Assembly (NCBI RefSeq): GCF_003722335.1
Contig: NZ_CP026100.1
Coordinates: 4,996,001 to 5,060,000 of the forward strand
Reading direction: 5' to 3'
DNA from: Caulobacter flavus
GTDB lineage: Bacteria > Pseudomonadota > Alphaproteobacteria > Caulobacterales > Caulobacteraceae
Length of the DNA stretch: 64,000 nucleotides
Shown: positions 26,717-37,538 of the stretch, in pieces
Layout of the letters: every line of letters begins with the position of its first letter
How positions within the stretch are numbered: position 1 is the stretch's first letter
Notes under the pieces: model-generated
Seen by the model: the letters and a program-made list of their open reading frames with translations, nothing else
Told to the model about the DNA's origin: nothing
Database searches by the model: none
Program-made: the position numbers and the translations under genes

Positions 26717-27508
26717 ATGAGCGTCAAGACCGTCACCTCCCTGACCAACGCCACGGTCAAGGCCGTCCGCGCCCTGCACATGCGCAAGGAGCGCGAGGAC
26801 AGCGGCCTGTTCCTGGCCGAGGGCCTGAAGATCGTCATCGAGGCGATCGACTGCGGCCACGCGCCCAAGATCCTGATGTACGGCCCCGACGCGGCCGACC
26901 ACCCGATGCTGCAGAAGGCCGCCAAGGCCTGCGCCTCGGCCGGCGGCGAGGTCATCGAGGTCAATCGCGAGATCCTGGAAAAGGTCTCGCGCCGCGACAA
27001 TCCCCAGGCCGTGGTCGGCGTCTTCCGCCAGGTCTACACGCCGCTGTCGGCCATCGTGCCGCAGAGCGCCGACTGCTGGGTGGCCCTGCAGGCCGTCCGC
27101 GATCCGGGCAACCTCGGAACGATCATCCGCACGGCCGACGCGGCCGGCGCCGGCGGAGTGATCCTGGTCGGCGACTGCGTCGACCCCTATTCCGTCGAAG
27201 GCGTGCGGGCGACCATGGGCTCGGTCTTCGCCGTGAAGATCGCCAAGGCCACCGTGCAGGAGTTCCTGGCCTGGCGCGAGGAATGGCCTGGCAGCGTGGT
27301 CGGCACCCTGCTGACCGCCACCGTCGACCACAAGAGCGCCGACTACGTGAAGCCGTCGCTGATCCTGATGGGCAACGAGCAGCAGGGCCTGCCGCCCGAA
27401 CTGGCCGCCGCCTGCGACGTCAACGTCAAGATCCCCATGCGCGGCCGCGCCGACAGCCTGAACCTGTCGGTGGCCACGGGGATCATGATCTACACGGTGA
27501 CGGGCTGA
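26717..27508 (+). CDS. TrmH/SpoU-family RNA 2'-O-methyltransferase
   Basis: A 263-residue SPOUT methyltransferase. The three knot motifs are visible: VRDPGNLGTIIRTADAAG, ILMGNEQQGLP and IPMRGRADSLNLSVATGIMIY. The N-terminal 100 residues form the substrate-binding subdomain with RKEREDSGLFLAEG. These enzymes methylate ribose 2'-OH groups in rRNA or tRNA. The ATG at 26717 is chosen over a TTG nine bases upstream. Forms an operon with the upstream methyltransferase. Confidence 0.9.
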   Translation: MSVKTVTSLTNATVKAVRALHMRKEREDSGLFLAEGLKIVIEAIDCGHAPKILMYGPDAADHPMLQKAAKACASAGGEVIEVNREILEKVSRRDNPQAVVGVFRQVYTPLSAIVPQSADCWVALQAVRDPGNLGTIIRTADAAGAGGVILVGDCVDPYSVEGVRATMGSVFAVKIAKATVQEFLAWREEWPGSVVGTLLTATVDHKSADYVKPSLILMGNEQQGLPPELAAACDVNVKIPMRGRADSLNLSVATGIMIYTVTG

Positions 27509-27917
27509 CCGCTTCGCGGGTCTGGCCTATTTCTCGGTTCCCCAAACCCGCTTCCCTCGCCCTTGTGGCGAGGGCCCACGCCGGCGACCGCTCAGACCTT
27601 GACCGCCTTCCCAAGGTCTGAGCGGCGCGACGATGGATCCTGGGCACAAGGCCCAGGAAGGCGATGGTTGGATGGCGGAGCACTTTCCAACCCGCGCCTC
27701 TTCCCCCTTGCGCGACAACGCGCCGCACACCATTTCGCAGCCTCGCCGCGGGAACGCACAGGCCACCTTCGCCGCTCTCCCAAACGTGAAGCCGATTTCG
27801 ACGGCGCCCCTGTGCTAAAGCGGCGCAGTCGGGCGGCGGCCTCTTCCAAAGCCGCCGCTTTTCCATATCTAATTCATGAAGGCGGGTGATTTGCTTCCCG
27901 CCGGGAGAAAGCGGTCG
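27509..27917. other. 409-base non-coding gap with palindromes, before clpS
   Basis: No convincing gene is seen. It holds several hairpin-forming sequences: CCTCGCCCTTGTGGCGAGG (27555-27573), a perfect long inverted repeat with 14-base arms CCGCTCAGACCTTG (27588-27601) and CAAGGTCTGAGCGG (27612-27625), and CCTGGGC/GCCCAGG (27639-27657). The clpS promoter must lie between about 27700 and 27900 but I cannot place it with confidence. Confidence 0.6.
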
Positions 27918-28247
27918 ATGGCCGAGCGAAAGCAAGGCGGACAGAATAACGGCGCGGGCTCTTCGGTCGTCACGGAAGTGAAGCCGAAGACGCAGAAGCC
28001 CTCGTTGTATCGCGTACTGATCCTGAACGACGACTACACCCCCATGGAGTTCGTCGTTTACGTGCTCGAACGGTTCTTCAACAAGTCGCGCGAAGACGCG
28101 ACACGGATCATGTTGCACGTTCACCAGAACGGCGTCGGGGTCTGCGGCGTATTCACTTACGAAGTCGCCGAGACCAAGGTCGCTCAAGTGATCGACTCAG
28201 CCCGCAGACATCAGCACCCGCTGCAGTGCACCATGGAAAAGGATTGA
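27918..28247 (+). CDS. clpS: ClpS, adaptor of the ClpAP protease
   Basis: A 109-residue adaptor that delivers N-end-rule substrates to ClpA. After a flexible N-terminal tail (1-30) the core shows the residues of the N-degron pocket: LNDDYTPMEFVVYVLERFF, then MLHVHQNGVGVCGVFTYEVAETK and the terminal HPLQCTMEKD. The start at 27918 has GGGAGAAAG upstream and gives the expected tail; an ATG at 27876 would add 14 residues without a ribosome site. ClpA follows after 11 bases. Confidence 0.95.
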   Translation: MAERKQGGQNNGAGSSVVTEVKPKTQKPSLYRVLILNDDYTPMEFVVYVLERFFNKSREDATRIMLHVHQNGVGVCGVFTYEVAETKVAQVIDSARRHQHPLQCTMEKD

Positions 28248-28258
28248 GGAGCCTCCCC

Positions 28259-30580
<2,322 letters not shown>

Positions 30581-30605
30581 GGCCAAGAGCCGCCTGAAAA
30601 TGGAG

Positions 30606-30633
30606 AAGGCCCGGAGCGATCCGGGCCTTTTTT
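30606..30633 (+). terminator. Rho-independent terminator of clpSA
   Basis: GGCCCGGA (30608-30615) and TCCGGGCC (30620-30627) form an 8-bp stem with a GCGA loop, followed by six T residues. Confidence 0.92.
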
Positions 30634-30650
30634 CTTTGACGCGCCGGCCC

Positions 30651-31088
30651 TCAGCGCAGGTGCCGTGCGCCCAGCAGCGACAGCAGACGGATGGCCCGCT
30701 CCCCGTCGAGGCCGGCCGGCGTGAAGTGCTCAAGCCCCACCGCCGACAGCGCCGAGGCGTCCTGCGCCTCCAGCCGACGCTGACCCATGTTCCAGTCGCT
30801 GAACAGCCGGCGCTCGGCCGGTCCGTCGGCGATCAGCGCGATCTCGTCGTGGCGCGGGTCGGCGCCGATCCGGGCGTAGGCCTGGGCGACCGTCTGGCCC
30901 GGCCCCTCCAGCACCTGCAGGAACCGCCCCTCCCCCGCCGCCAGGAACCCGGTGATGTCGTCCAGGCGGTTGTTCTGGATCGACTTGGCGACCACCGCCC
31001 GCAGGGTCTCGTCGATGGCCGCCGGATCTGTCGCGCGGCTGGCGTAGACCAGGCGATAGAGGCCCCGCCGGGCCAGGGGATCGGTCAT
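30651..31088 (-). CDS. Stand-alone BLUF-domain blue-light sensor
   Basis: A 145-residue protein that is almost entirely a BLUF domain, which binds FAD and changes hydrogen bonding on blue light. The residues needed for the photocycle are in place: Tyr15 (LVYAS), Asn40 (QNNRLDDITG), Gln58 (FLQVLEG), and Trp99 and Met101 (SDWNM), with spacing like that of AppA. There is no attached output domain, only a 40-residue helical tail, so it must signal by protein contact. No candidate partner is adjacent: the next gene in the same direction encodes a HIT protein. Confidence 0.9.
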   Translation of the reverse strand: MTDPLARRGLYRLVYASRATDPAAIDETLRAVVAKSIQNNRLDDITGFLAAGEGRFLQVLEGPGQTVAQAYARIGADPRHDEIALIADGPAERRLFSDWNMGQRRLEAQDASALSAVGLEHFTPAGLDGERAIRLLSLLGARHLR

Positions 31089-31194
31089 TCACTGTCCTTC
31101 ACGGGCGCTGAAGCTTGGCCCTTGGATGGAAAGCGCCAGACCGGGAAAGGTTCGAGCGCGGCCACGCCTGGATCCCCGGTGAGACCGTCCCGAC

Positions 31195-31626
31195 CTACAG
31201 CGCCGCGCTGATCTTGGCGGCCAGAGCCTTCAGCTCCTCGATGTCGGCCATGCCGCCGCCGTGACGCCCCAGGGCCTCGCCCTCGTAGCGGGGGATCACG
31301 TGGAAATGCAGGTGGAACACGGTCTGGCCGGCCGGGGCGCCGTTGAACTGGGTCACGACCACGCCGTCGGGCTCGAGCGCCGCGGTGACGGCCCGGGTCG
31401 CCTTCTGCACCGCTCCGATCAGCCGGCCGAGGGTCTTGGGCTCGGCCTCCAGCACGTTGCGCGCCTTCGAGGTCTTGGAGATCACCAGCAGGTGCCCCTT
31501 CGACTGCGGAAACGCGTCCATGAAGGCCAGGACCTCGTCGTCCTCGAAAACCTTCACGCTCGGGATCTCGCCGCGAACGATCTTGGCGAAGATGTTGTCC
31601 GGGTCGTAGGTTCCGTGAAGGCTCAT
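31195..31626 (-). CDS. HIT-family nucleotide hydrolase
   Basis: A 143-residue histidine-triad protein. The catalytic motif HLHFHVIP starts at residue 105, with the nucleophile in the centre of the triad. The N-terminal NIFAKIVRGEIPSVKVFED and the FMDAFPQSKGHLLVISK block place it in the HinT/Hit-like branch that hydrolyses adenosine phosphoramidates and related nucleotides. About 105 bases separate it from the BLUF gene, so joint transcription is possible. Confidence 0.92.
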   Translation of the reverse strand: MSLHGTYDPDNIFAKIVRGEIPSVKVFEDDEVLAFMDAFPQSKGHLLVISKTSKARNVLEAEPKTLGRLIGAVQKATRAVTAALEPDGVVVTQFNGAPAGQTVFHLHFHVIPRYEGEALGRHGGGMADIEELKALAAKISAAL

Positions 31627-31677
31627 GGTCGTCTCCTTTGTGGGACGGTCCTATCAAACCAACCGGGGGGCGCAAGC

Positions 31678-32268
31678 GTGGGCAAGACCGACGAGACGGG
31701 CCAGGGCCTGACCGAACGCCAGAAGAAGTGGTTCGCCTCGGTGCAGGCCAGCCTGGAGCGCGACACAGGCAAGACCCTGGAGCAATGGGTCGAGATCGTC
31801 CGCCGCGACTGCGCGGAGACCAGGACCAAGGCGCGCGTCGACTGGCTGAAGATCCATCACGGCCTGGGCGTGAACCGCGCCGCCCACATCCTGGGCGCGG
31901 CCTTTCCCTCCGAACTGGGCTGGGAGGACGCGGCCGGCCTGCGCGCGGCGTTGTGGACCGACCCGGCGGCGACCGCGATCCTCGAAGCCGTCGAGGCGGC
32001 GGTCGCCGATTTCCCTGGCCTCGTCACCGGCCAGCGCAAGGCCTTCACGGCCTGGTCGGGCAAGGTGCAGTTCGCCGCCGCCAAGCCCGTGAAGGGCGGA
32101 ACGGTCTGGCTGGGCCTGGCGCTGACGCCGGACGCCTCGCCTCGCCTTTCCGAGCCGACGAACGAGAGCTGGTCCGAGCGCCTGAAAGCCAAGCTGCCCC
32201 TCGCCTCGCCCGCCGAGGTCGACGACGAGGTCAGGGCGCTGCTGAAAGCGGCCTGGGACCGCTCCTGA
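31678..32268 (+). CDS. DUF4287/DUF5655 domain protein
   Basis: A 196-residue protein in two parts. Residues 10-70 match DUF4287 (KWFASVQASLERDTGKTLEQW, then KARVDWLKIHHGLGVNRA). Residues 100-190 match DUF5655, with a WSGKVQFAAAKPV strand pair and a final helix. The start is GTG at 31678. The DUF5655 part is found in predicted transport or modification-related proteins, but no function is assigned. It is divergent from the HIT gene. Confidence 0.75.
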   Translation: MGKTDETGQGLTERQKKWFASVQASLERDTGKTLEQWVEIVRRDCAETRTKARVDWLKIHHGLGVNRAAHILGAAFPSELGWEDAAGLRAALWTDPAATAILEAVEAAVADFPGLVTGQRKAFTAWSGKVQFAAAKPVKGGTVWLGLALTPDASPRLSEPTNESWSERLKAKLPLASPAEVDDEVRALLKAAWDRS

Positions 32269-32318
32269 CGGGAACGGCGCCGGGCGCGGCCACGTTTTGA
32301 CGGCGGGAGGACAAGACC

Positions 32319-32804
32319 ATGTCCAAGGAAGCCGATCTTACCGCAAAGTTCTGGAAGGCCCTGAAGGCCGATCGCACCGTGATGCTGGGCCTGCCCGACG
32401 TCGAGGGCGGACACAGCCAGCCGATGACCGCCCTGATGGAAAGCGACTACGGCGGCCCGCTGTGGATCTTCACCTCGGCCGACTGCGACCTGGTCGCCGC
32501 GCTCGACCACGATCGCGACGCGGTCATGCACTTCGCCTCGAAGGGCCACGACCTGTTCGCCGAGATCGACGGCCGCCTGCGGATCGACAACGACCGCCAG
32601 GCCATCGACGCGCTCTGGAGCCCGTTCGTGGCCGCCTGGTTCACTGGCAAGACCGATCCCAAGCTGCGCCTGCTGCGCTTCGATCCCGAACACGCCCGCA
32701 TCTGGCTCAACGAGAACAGCCTGTTCGCCGGCATGAAGCTGATGCTGGGCCACGACCCCAAGCGCGACTATCGCGACAAGGTCGCCGAGGTCAGCCTGCA
32801 CTAG
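32319..32804 (+). CDS. Pyridoxamine 5'-phosphate oxidase-like (general stress protein 26) protein
   Basis: A 161-residue split-barrel flavin-binding protein. The opening FWKALKADRTVMLGLPD, GGPLWIFTSADCDLVAAL and the final VRVWL-type strand block (RIWLNENSLFAG) match the YzzA/general stress protein 26 branch. Such proteins bind FMN or FAD, and their substrates are mostly unknown. It follows the DUF4287 gene by 50 bases and may share its transcript. Confidence 0.8.
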   Translation: MSKEADLTAKFWKALKADRTVMLGLPDVEGGHSQPMTALMESDYGGPLWIFTSADCDLVAALDHDRDAVMHFASKGHDLFAEIDGRLRIDNDRQAIDALWSPFVAAWFTGKTDPKLRLLRFDPEHARIWLNENSLFAGMKLMLGHDPKRDYRDKVAEVSLH

Positions 32805-32830
32805 CGAGAAGCGAGCCTGACGGAGGCGTC

Positions 32831-33991
32831 CTAACCCTCGCGCCGGAAGGGCGAGAACTCCTCGGTGAGCATTGCCATGTCTTCCGCCACCGCCTCGCGC
32901 TCGCGCTGCAGGTAGCGGGCCACGGGCTCGCGCAGGGCCGGGTCGGCGATCCAGTGGGCCGAATAGACCGGGCTGGGCAGATAGCCGCGGGCGATCTTGT
33001 GCTGGCCCTGCGCCCCGGCTTCGACACGCGGCAGGCCCAACCGGATCGCGTGTTCGATGGCCTGGTAGTAGCAGAGCTCGAAATGCAGGAACGGCACGTC
33101 CTCGGTGCAGCCCCAGTGGCGGCCGTAGAGGCAGTCGCGGCCGATCAGGTTCAGGGCGCCCGCGATCCACGGCCCGCCCGGCCGTCGCGCCAGGAGCAGC
33201 AGCACCTTGTCGGCCATCCGCTCCCGTAGCAGCGAGAAGAACCGCCGGTTCAGGTAGGGGCGGCCCCACTTGCGACCGCCGGTGTCCATGTAGAAGGCGA
33301 AGAAGGCGTCCCAGTGCGCCTCGGTCAGCTCGTCGCCGGTCAGGCCGACGATCTCCAGCCCCTCCTGGGCGTCGCGCCGTTCGCGGCGGATGGTCTTGCG
33401 GCGGTTAGACGACAGGGCCGCCAGGAAGTCGTCGAACGTGGCGTAGCCGGCGTTCTCCCAGTGGTACTGCTGGTCCTGCCGGCGCAGCAGGCCGCGATCG
33501 CCCATCCAGTCCCACTCGTCGGCGGTCGGGAAGGTCACGTGCAGCGACGAGGCGCCGATGCGTTCGCACAGGGTCAGCGCCCCGCCCAGCAGGGCCGAGC
33601 GCGCCTCATCCGGATCCACGTCCGGCCGGGCGATCAGGCGCGGCCCCGTCACCGGCGAGAACGGCGCCGAGCACTGGAGCTTGGGATAGTAGCTGCCCCC
33701 CGCCCGCTCGTAGGCGTCGGCCCAGGCGTGGTCGAAGACGTATTCGCCCTGGCTGTGGTTCTTCAGATAGAGCGGCATCACCCCGGCGATGCGCCCGTCC
33801 GTATCGGAAACGCTGACGTGATGCGGCGCCCAGCCGGTGCGGTCGGTCGCGCAGCCGCTCTCTTCGAGGATGTCGAGGAAGTCGAAGCTGACGAAGGGAT
33901 CGCCTGAGGGCCCGGCGCAGGCGTCCCAGGCCTCGCGGCCGATATCGGCGATGCGGCGGTGGACGCGCACCTCCGCCTTAAGCGAACTCAC
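32831..33991 (-). CDS. GNAT/FemAB-like acyltransferase, peptidogalycan family (PF04339)
   Basis: A 386-residue protein of the PF04339 family, which has a FemAB-like double GNAT fold. Typical segments are FVSFDFLDILEESG, YVFDHAWADAYERAG, YYPKLQCSAPFSPVTG, SSLHVTFP and AGAQGQHKIARGYLP. The activity is unknown; the fold suggests transfer of an acyl or aminoacyl group. The GTG start at 33991 overlaps the stop of the upstream phosphodiesterase gene as GTGA. Last gene of a three-gene operon with RidA and the phosphodiesterase. Confidence 0.85.
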   Translation of the reverse strand: MSSLKAEVRVHRRIADIGREAWDACAGPSGDPFVSFDFLDILEESGCATDRTGWAPHHVSVSDTDGRIAGVMPLYLKNHSQGEYVFDHAWADAYERAGGSYYPKLQCSAPFSPVTGPRLIARPDVDPDEARSALLGGALTLCERIGASSLHVTFPTADEWDWMGDRGLLRRQDQQYHWENAGYATFDDFLAALSSNRRKTIRRERRDAQEGLEIVGLTGDELTEAHWDAFFAFYMDTGGRKWGRPYLNRRFFSLLRERMADKVLLLLARRPGGPWIAGALNLIGRDCLYGRHWGCTEDVPFLHFELCYYQAIEHAIRLGLPRVEAGAQGQHKIARGYLPSPVYSAHWIADPALREPVARYLQREREAVAEDMAMLTEEFSPFRREG

Positions 33992-34761
33992 GCAGGAAAG
34001 CCCTCGAAGATCAGGTTGTCGCAATGGCCGGAGACGGCGTCCCACTGCTCGGGCGAGCGCACAGTCCAGGCGACGATCGGCATGCCCTTGGCGCGGAAGA
34101 CGTCGGCGCGGGGGCTGGGCAGCATGTCGAGGCCCAGCGCCAGAAAGTCCGGACGGGCGATCTCGACCTGCTCCAGCGCCGCCAGCGACCTGCGCAGCTC
34201 CGGCGCCAGCTTGCGGGCGTTCTCGTCGTTCCAGCCGTATGAATCCAGGCCCCGCAGAACCTGCGGATTGTGGTCGGCGAACCAGGCGTGGGAGTAAGGG
34301 TTGAAGCCGATCACGGCGATCGGGCCGTTGTGGTCGATCAGGATTTCAGAGACCTTCTTCTCCAGCTCGCCGACCTCGCCAAAGGGGGTCTTCAGCTCGA
34401 TCTGGACCATGGCCCGGTGGCCGATCACCGCCAGGGCGTCGGCGAGGGTCGGGATGGTCTCGTCGGTGTCCGACAGCTTCATCGCCCCCAGCTCGGCGGC
34501 GGTGTGGTCGCGCAGGCGCCCCTCCTGGCCGGTCAGGCGCTCCAGGCGATCGTCGTGAAAGACCACCGCCTGGCCGTCGGCCGTCAGCTGAACGTCCAGC
34601 TCGATGGAATAGCCCTTGGCGCAAGCGGCCTGGAAGGCGGCCAGCGAGTTCTCGGGCGCGCCGCCCGGCGTCCACAGCCCCCGGTGCGCGATCGGCGGAT
34701 CGAAGAGGCGCTCCCACGCCTCGCCGAACACCTCGGTCCCTGGGCGCGGACGCGCGCGCAT
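33988..34761 (-). CDS. Glycerophosphodiester phosphodiesterase
   Basis: A 257-residue TIM-barrel hydrolase that splits glycerophosphodiesters into glycerol 3-phosphate and an alcohol. The catalytic pair is in IAHRGLW (His26), ENSLAAF follows, and the metal ligands sit in IELDVQLTADGQAVVFHDD. No signal peptide, so it is cytoplasmic. Its ATG overlaps the last base of the RidA stop codon, and its own stop overlaps the next start, giving tight coupling of the three genes. Confidence 0.92.
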   Translation of the reverse strand: MRARPRPGTEVFGEAWERLFDPPIAHRGLWTPGGAPENSLAAFQAACAKGYSIELDVQLTADGQAVVFHDDRLERLTGQEGRLRDHTAAELGAMKLSDTDETIPTLADALAVIGHRAMVQIELKTPFGEVGELEKKVSEILIDHNGPIAVIGFNPYSHAWFADHNPQVLRGLDSYGWNDENARKLAPELRRSLAALEQVEIARPDFLALGLDMLPSPRADVFRAKGMPIVAWTVRSPEQWDAVSGHCDNLIFEGFPA

Positions 34762-35219
34762 CAGAAGACCTCCACCACCGCGTCGACCTCGACGGCGAAG
34801 CCCAGCGGCAGCTTGTAGACCCCCACGGCCGAACGCGCGTGGCGGCCGGCGTCGCCGAACACCTCGACCATCAGGTCCGAGCAGCCGTTGATGACCTTGG
34901 GAATGTCGATGAAGTCGGGGCCGGCCTGGACGAAGCCGCCGAGCTTGACCACGCGAGCCACCTTGTCGAGGTCGCCGACCGCGGCCTTGATCTGGGCCAG
35001 CAGGTTGACGCCGCAGAGGCGCGCGGCCTTCTGGGCCGTCTCCAGGTCGACGTCGACGCCGACCGTGCCCTTGATGCCGCCGGCCGGATCGATCGAGATC
35101 TGGCCGGAGATGTGGACGAGGTTTCCGGACCGCACGAACGGCACGTAGTTGGCCACCGGGGCCACCGGCTGCGGCAGCGTGATCCCCAGACCTGCCAGAC
35201 GCTCTTCCACCTTCGACAT
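34761..35219 (-). CDS. RidA-family enamine/imine deaminase
   Basis: A 152-residue member of the RidA/YjgF family, which hydrolyses reactive enamines such as 2-aminoacrylate made by PLP enzymes. Visible are VPFVRSGNLVHISGQI, the substrate-binding Arg in GRHARSAVGVYKLPLG and a C-terminal VEVDAVVEV strand. The longer N-terminal region (about 25 residues more than classic RidA) is typical of the subgroup annotated as YabJ-like. First gene of the operon with the phosphodiesterase and acyltransferase genes. Confidence 0.9.
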   Translation of the reverse strand: MSKVEERLAGLGITLPQPVAPVANYVPFVRSGNLVHISGQISIDPAGGIKGTVGVDVDLETAQKAARLCGVNLLAQIKAAVGDLDKVARVVKLGGFVQAGPDFIDIPKVINGCSDLMVEVFGDAGRHARSAVGVYKLPLGFAVEVDAVVEVF

Positions 35220-35273
35220 TCAAACGCTCCCTTACCGAGAGCGCATGCTTAGCAAGGGCTAGCCGGGGCACAA

Positions 35274-35304
35274 GAAAAAAGGCCCGGACCGTGAGGTCCA
35301 GGCC
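35274..35304 (-). terminator. Rho-independent terminator of the phasin gene
   Basis: On the minus strand GGCCTGGACC (35304-35295) and GGTCCGGGCC (35290-35281) form a 10-bp stem with a TCAC loop, followed by six T residues. A second hairpin without a T tract (AACGGCCC/GGGCCGTT, 35327-35349) lies closer to the gene. Confidence 0.9.
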
Positions 35305-35361
35305 AGAAGGCTGGGTAGACTTATGAAACGGCCCGCAAGCGGGGCCGTTCCGAATTCCGGA

Positions 35362-35796
35362 TTAACGCGCGGCCTGGAACTTCTCGACCGTGGCGGTGAC
35401 GCGCTCGTTCAGCGGCTTCACCGAGTCCTTGATCGAGGCCGAGACGATCTCCGAGGCCTTGCTGACCTGGGCGATGTAGGCTTCCAGGGCCGACTTGGCC
35501 CAGGCGGTCTGCAGTTCGACGGCTTCCTGCACGCTCTTGGCGCCGGCCAGGGCCTTGGCCGCGGCGACCTGGTCCTCGGCGGCCTTCTTCGAGTAGGCGA
35601 AGGCCTCGGCGCCCAGGGCTTCGGCGCCCTTGGTGGCGGCGGTCACCGAGGCGACCACGGCTTCGAGGTTCTTCTTGGAATGGGTGTTGGCTTCGGCCAG
35701 GGCGGCCAGCGACTTCTCGACACCGTCCTTGAACGCTTGGTTGCTGGCGGTGGAGTATTGCTCGACGGTGCTCTTCAGGGTCTCGGTGACGGCCAT
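35362..35796 (-). CDS. Phasin-family protein
   Basis: A 144-residue helical protein of the phasin family, which coats polyhydroxyalkanoate granules. It is almost all amphipathic helix, rich in Ala, Glu and Lys, with the family pattern ELQTAWAKSALEAYIAQ and a final NERVTATVEKF. The ATG at 35796 has AGGAG eight bases upstream. Single transcription unit with its own terminator. Possible PhaR-type sites lie upstream (see gap entry). Confidence 0.88.
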   Translation of the reverse strand: MAVTETLKSTVEQYSTASNQAFKDGVEKSLAALAEANTHSKKNLEAVVASVTAATKGAEALGAEAFAYSKKAAEDQVAAAKALAGAKSVQEAVELQTAWAKSALEAYIAQVSKASEIVSASIKDSVKPLNERVTATVEKFQAAR

Positions 35797-36131
35797 GGGG
35801 AGGGCTCCTGGGCGGGTCATGGTGGGACGGCGCGGCCTTGTTTGGGTTTTCGGCCGCGATCCCGCGCCATGCGTTGGGACGACATGGTTTTCTCATGTTG
35901 CACTGCAGCAGTCAAACGTTTTTGTGCAGCGCACCATAACCCTGGGTTAAGCTGCTCCGCGCCCTGAACGCCCAGGCAGCGAAGCGTTGCCGCAACGCCT
36001 AAGTTTTATCTTAATCTGCGGCGAAATCGCTCACCAGTTGTTTACTTTGGCGTAAGGCGACAACGCGCATGCTAGATCTCACGCGTGTGGCGGTGCGGAA
36101 CCGCTCAGTTCAAATGACGGACGTTTGTCGC
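35797..36131. other. Intergenic region between phasin and carboxypeptidase genes
   Basis: No gene seen. The stretch TTGCACTGCAGCAG (35898-35911) contains overlapping CTGC and GCAG words of the kind bound by the phasin repressor PhaR in other alphaproteobacteria; it lies about 100 bases upstream of the phasin start. The dacF promoter must lie between about 35960 and 36110 but shows no clear consensus. Confidence 0.35.
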
Positions 36132-37454
36132 ATGTTCGCCAAGCTTAACTCCGCCCGTCGTCTCCTCGTCGCCGTCGGCCTCGCCGCGGCTTCGCTGGTC
36201 GGCGTCGCTGCTCCCACCGTCGCTTCGGCTCAGATCCCGTACCTGCAGCTGAACGCCGCCGAACCCAAGTACGCGGCCATCGTGATCGACGCCAACTCGG
36301 GCGAGGTGCTCTACGACAAGCGCGCCGACAGCCCGCGCTATCCGGCCTCGGTCACCAAGGTGATGACGCTGTACCTGACGTTCGAGGCGCTCAGCGAAGG
36401 CCGCCTCAAGCTGACCGACCGCGTGCCGATCTCGCCGCGCGCCGCCGCCCAGGCCCCGACCAAGATGGGCCTGCGTCCGGGCGACAGCCTCAGCGTCGAC
36501 GAGGCGATCCGCGCCATGGCCGTGAAGTCGGCCAACGACATCGCCACCGCCATGGCCGAGAAGCTGGGCGGCAGCGAAAGCCGCTTCGCCGCCCTGATGA
36601 CCCTGCGGGGCCAGGAGCTGGGCATGCGCAACACCCGCTTCGTCAACGCCTCGGGCCTGCCCGACAGCCGCCAGATCAGCACCGCCCGCGACCTGGCAAT
36701 CCTGTCGCGCGCCACGATGCGCGACTTCCCGCAGTACTATTCCTACTTCAGCCTCAAGGGCTTCGAGTTCCGCGGCGGCTACGTCCGCGGCCACAACCGC
36801 CTGCTGTCGAGCATGGAAGGTTTCGACGGCCTGAAGACCGGCTACACCAATGCTTCCGGCTACAACCTCGCCGGCTCGGCTGTGCGCGACGGCCGCCGCC
36901 TGATCGCCGTGGTCCTGGGCGGCTCTTCGACCGCCTGGCGCGACAACAACATGGAAGACCTGCTGACCACCGGCTTCGACGTGATGCGTCGCCGCTCGCA
37001 CGGCGAGCGCACCAGCATCGCCGCCAACCTGTACGAAGAGGATCCCGCCGGTCCGATCATGCGCCCCTCCTCGGAAGAGGGCGACGGCGACCAGGCCGGC
37101 CTGAAGATCGTGCTGACCGACAACCCGCGCCCCGCGCCGGTGAAGGTCTCGCCCACCCTCAAGGCCGCCAAGGACGCCGCCAAGCCCGCCCCGAAGGCCG
37201 CGCCCAAGAAGGCCAAGGGCGAGTGGAGCGTCCAGGTCGGCGCCTTCCAGTCCAAGAGCCTGGCCAACAAGCAGCTGGGCATCGTCCGCGACCGCTTCGC
37301 CAAGGCCGTGTCCGACGCCGAGGGCGCCGTGGTCAGCGCCGCCGGCGGCGCCTTCCGCGCCCAGTTCCAGGGCATGACCGCCGAAGCCGCCCGCGCGGCC
37401 TGCTCGGCGATCACCGCCAAGCGGCAGCCCTGCATGGTCATCGCCCCGCGCTGA
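36132..37454 (+). CDS. D-alanyl-D-alanine carboxypeptidase with SPOR domain
   Basis: A 440-residue low-molecular-weight penicillin-binding protein. The signal peptide ends near VASAQ (about 34). The serine peptidase motifs are SVTK (Ser73, Lys76), SAN (133-135) and KTG (235-237). After a linker rich in Pro, Lys and Ala (about 335-362), residues 365-440 form a SPOR domain (WSVQVGAFQSKSLANKQL) that binds denuded glycan at division sites. It trims D-Ala from peptidoglycan stem peptides. Start choice among ATG 36132, 36114 and 36069 is uncertain; 36132 gives the best signal peptide. Confidence 0.9.
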   Translation: MFAKLNSARRLLVAVGLAAASLVGVAAPTVASAQIPYLQLNAAEPKYAAIVIDANSGEVLYDKRADSPRYPASVTKVMTLYLTFEALSEGRLKLTDRVPISPRAAAQAPTKMGLRPGDSLSVDEAIRAMAVKSANDIATAMAEKLGGSESRFAALMTLRGQELGMRNTRFVNASGLPDSRQISTARDLAILSRATMRDFPQYYSYFSLKGFEFRGGYVRGHNRLLSSMEGFDGLKTGYTNASGYNLAGSAVRDGRRLIAVVLGGSSTAWRDNNMEDLLTTGFDVMRRRSHGERTSIAANLYEEDPAGPIMRPSSEEGDGDQAGLKIVLTDNPRPAPVKVSPTLKAAKDAAKPAPKAAPKKAKGEWSVQVGAFQSKSLANKQLGIVRDRFAKAVSDAEGAVVSAAGGAFRAQFQGMTAEAARAACSAITAKRQPCMVIAPR

Positions 37455-37477
37455 TCGGGCCTGGACCTCAGAAACAG

Positions 37478-37510
37478 AAAAGCCGGCGGCCTCGCGGTCG
37501 CCGGCTTTTT
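37478..37510. terminator. Bidirectional terminator between convergent genes
   Basis: GCCGGCG (37482-37488) and CGCCGGC (37499-37505), flanked by AAAA on the left and TTTTT on the right, can end transcripts from both the carboxypeptidase and the J-domain gene. Confidence 0.88.
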
Positions 37511-37538
37511 CCTTGCCTCGCAATCGGGGCCCGCCCCC

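Noticed and set aside
27563..27889. Several frames of 60-108 codons in the gap before clpS
   Set aside because: They cross palindromic repeats, overlap each other in several frames and have no recognisable protein features.
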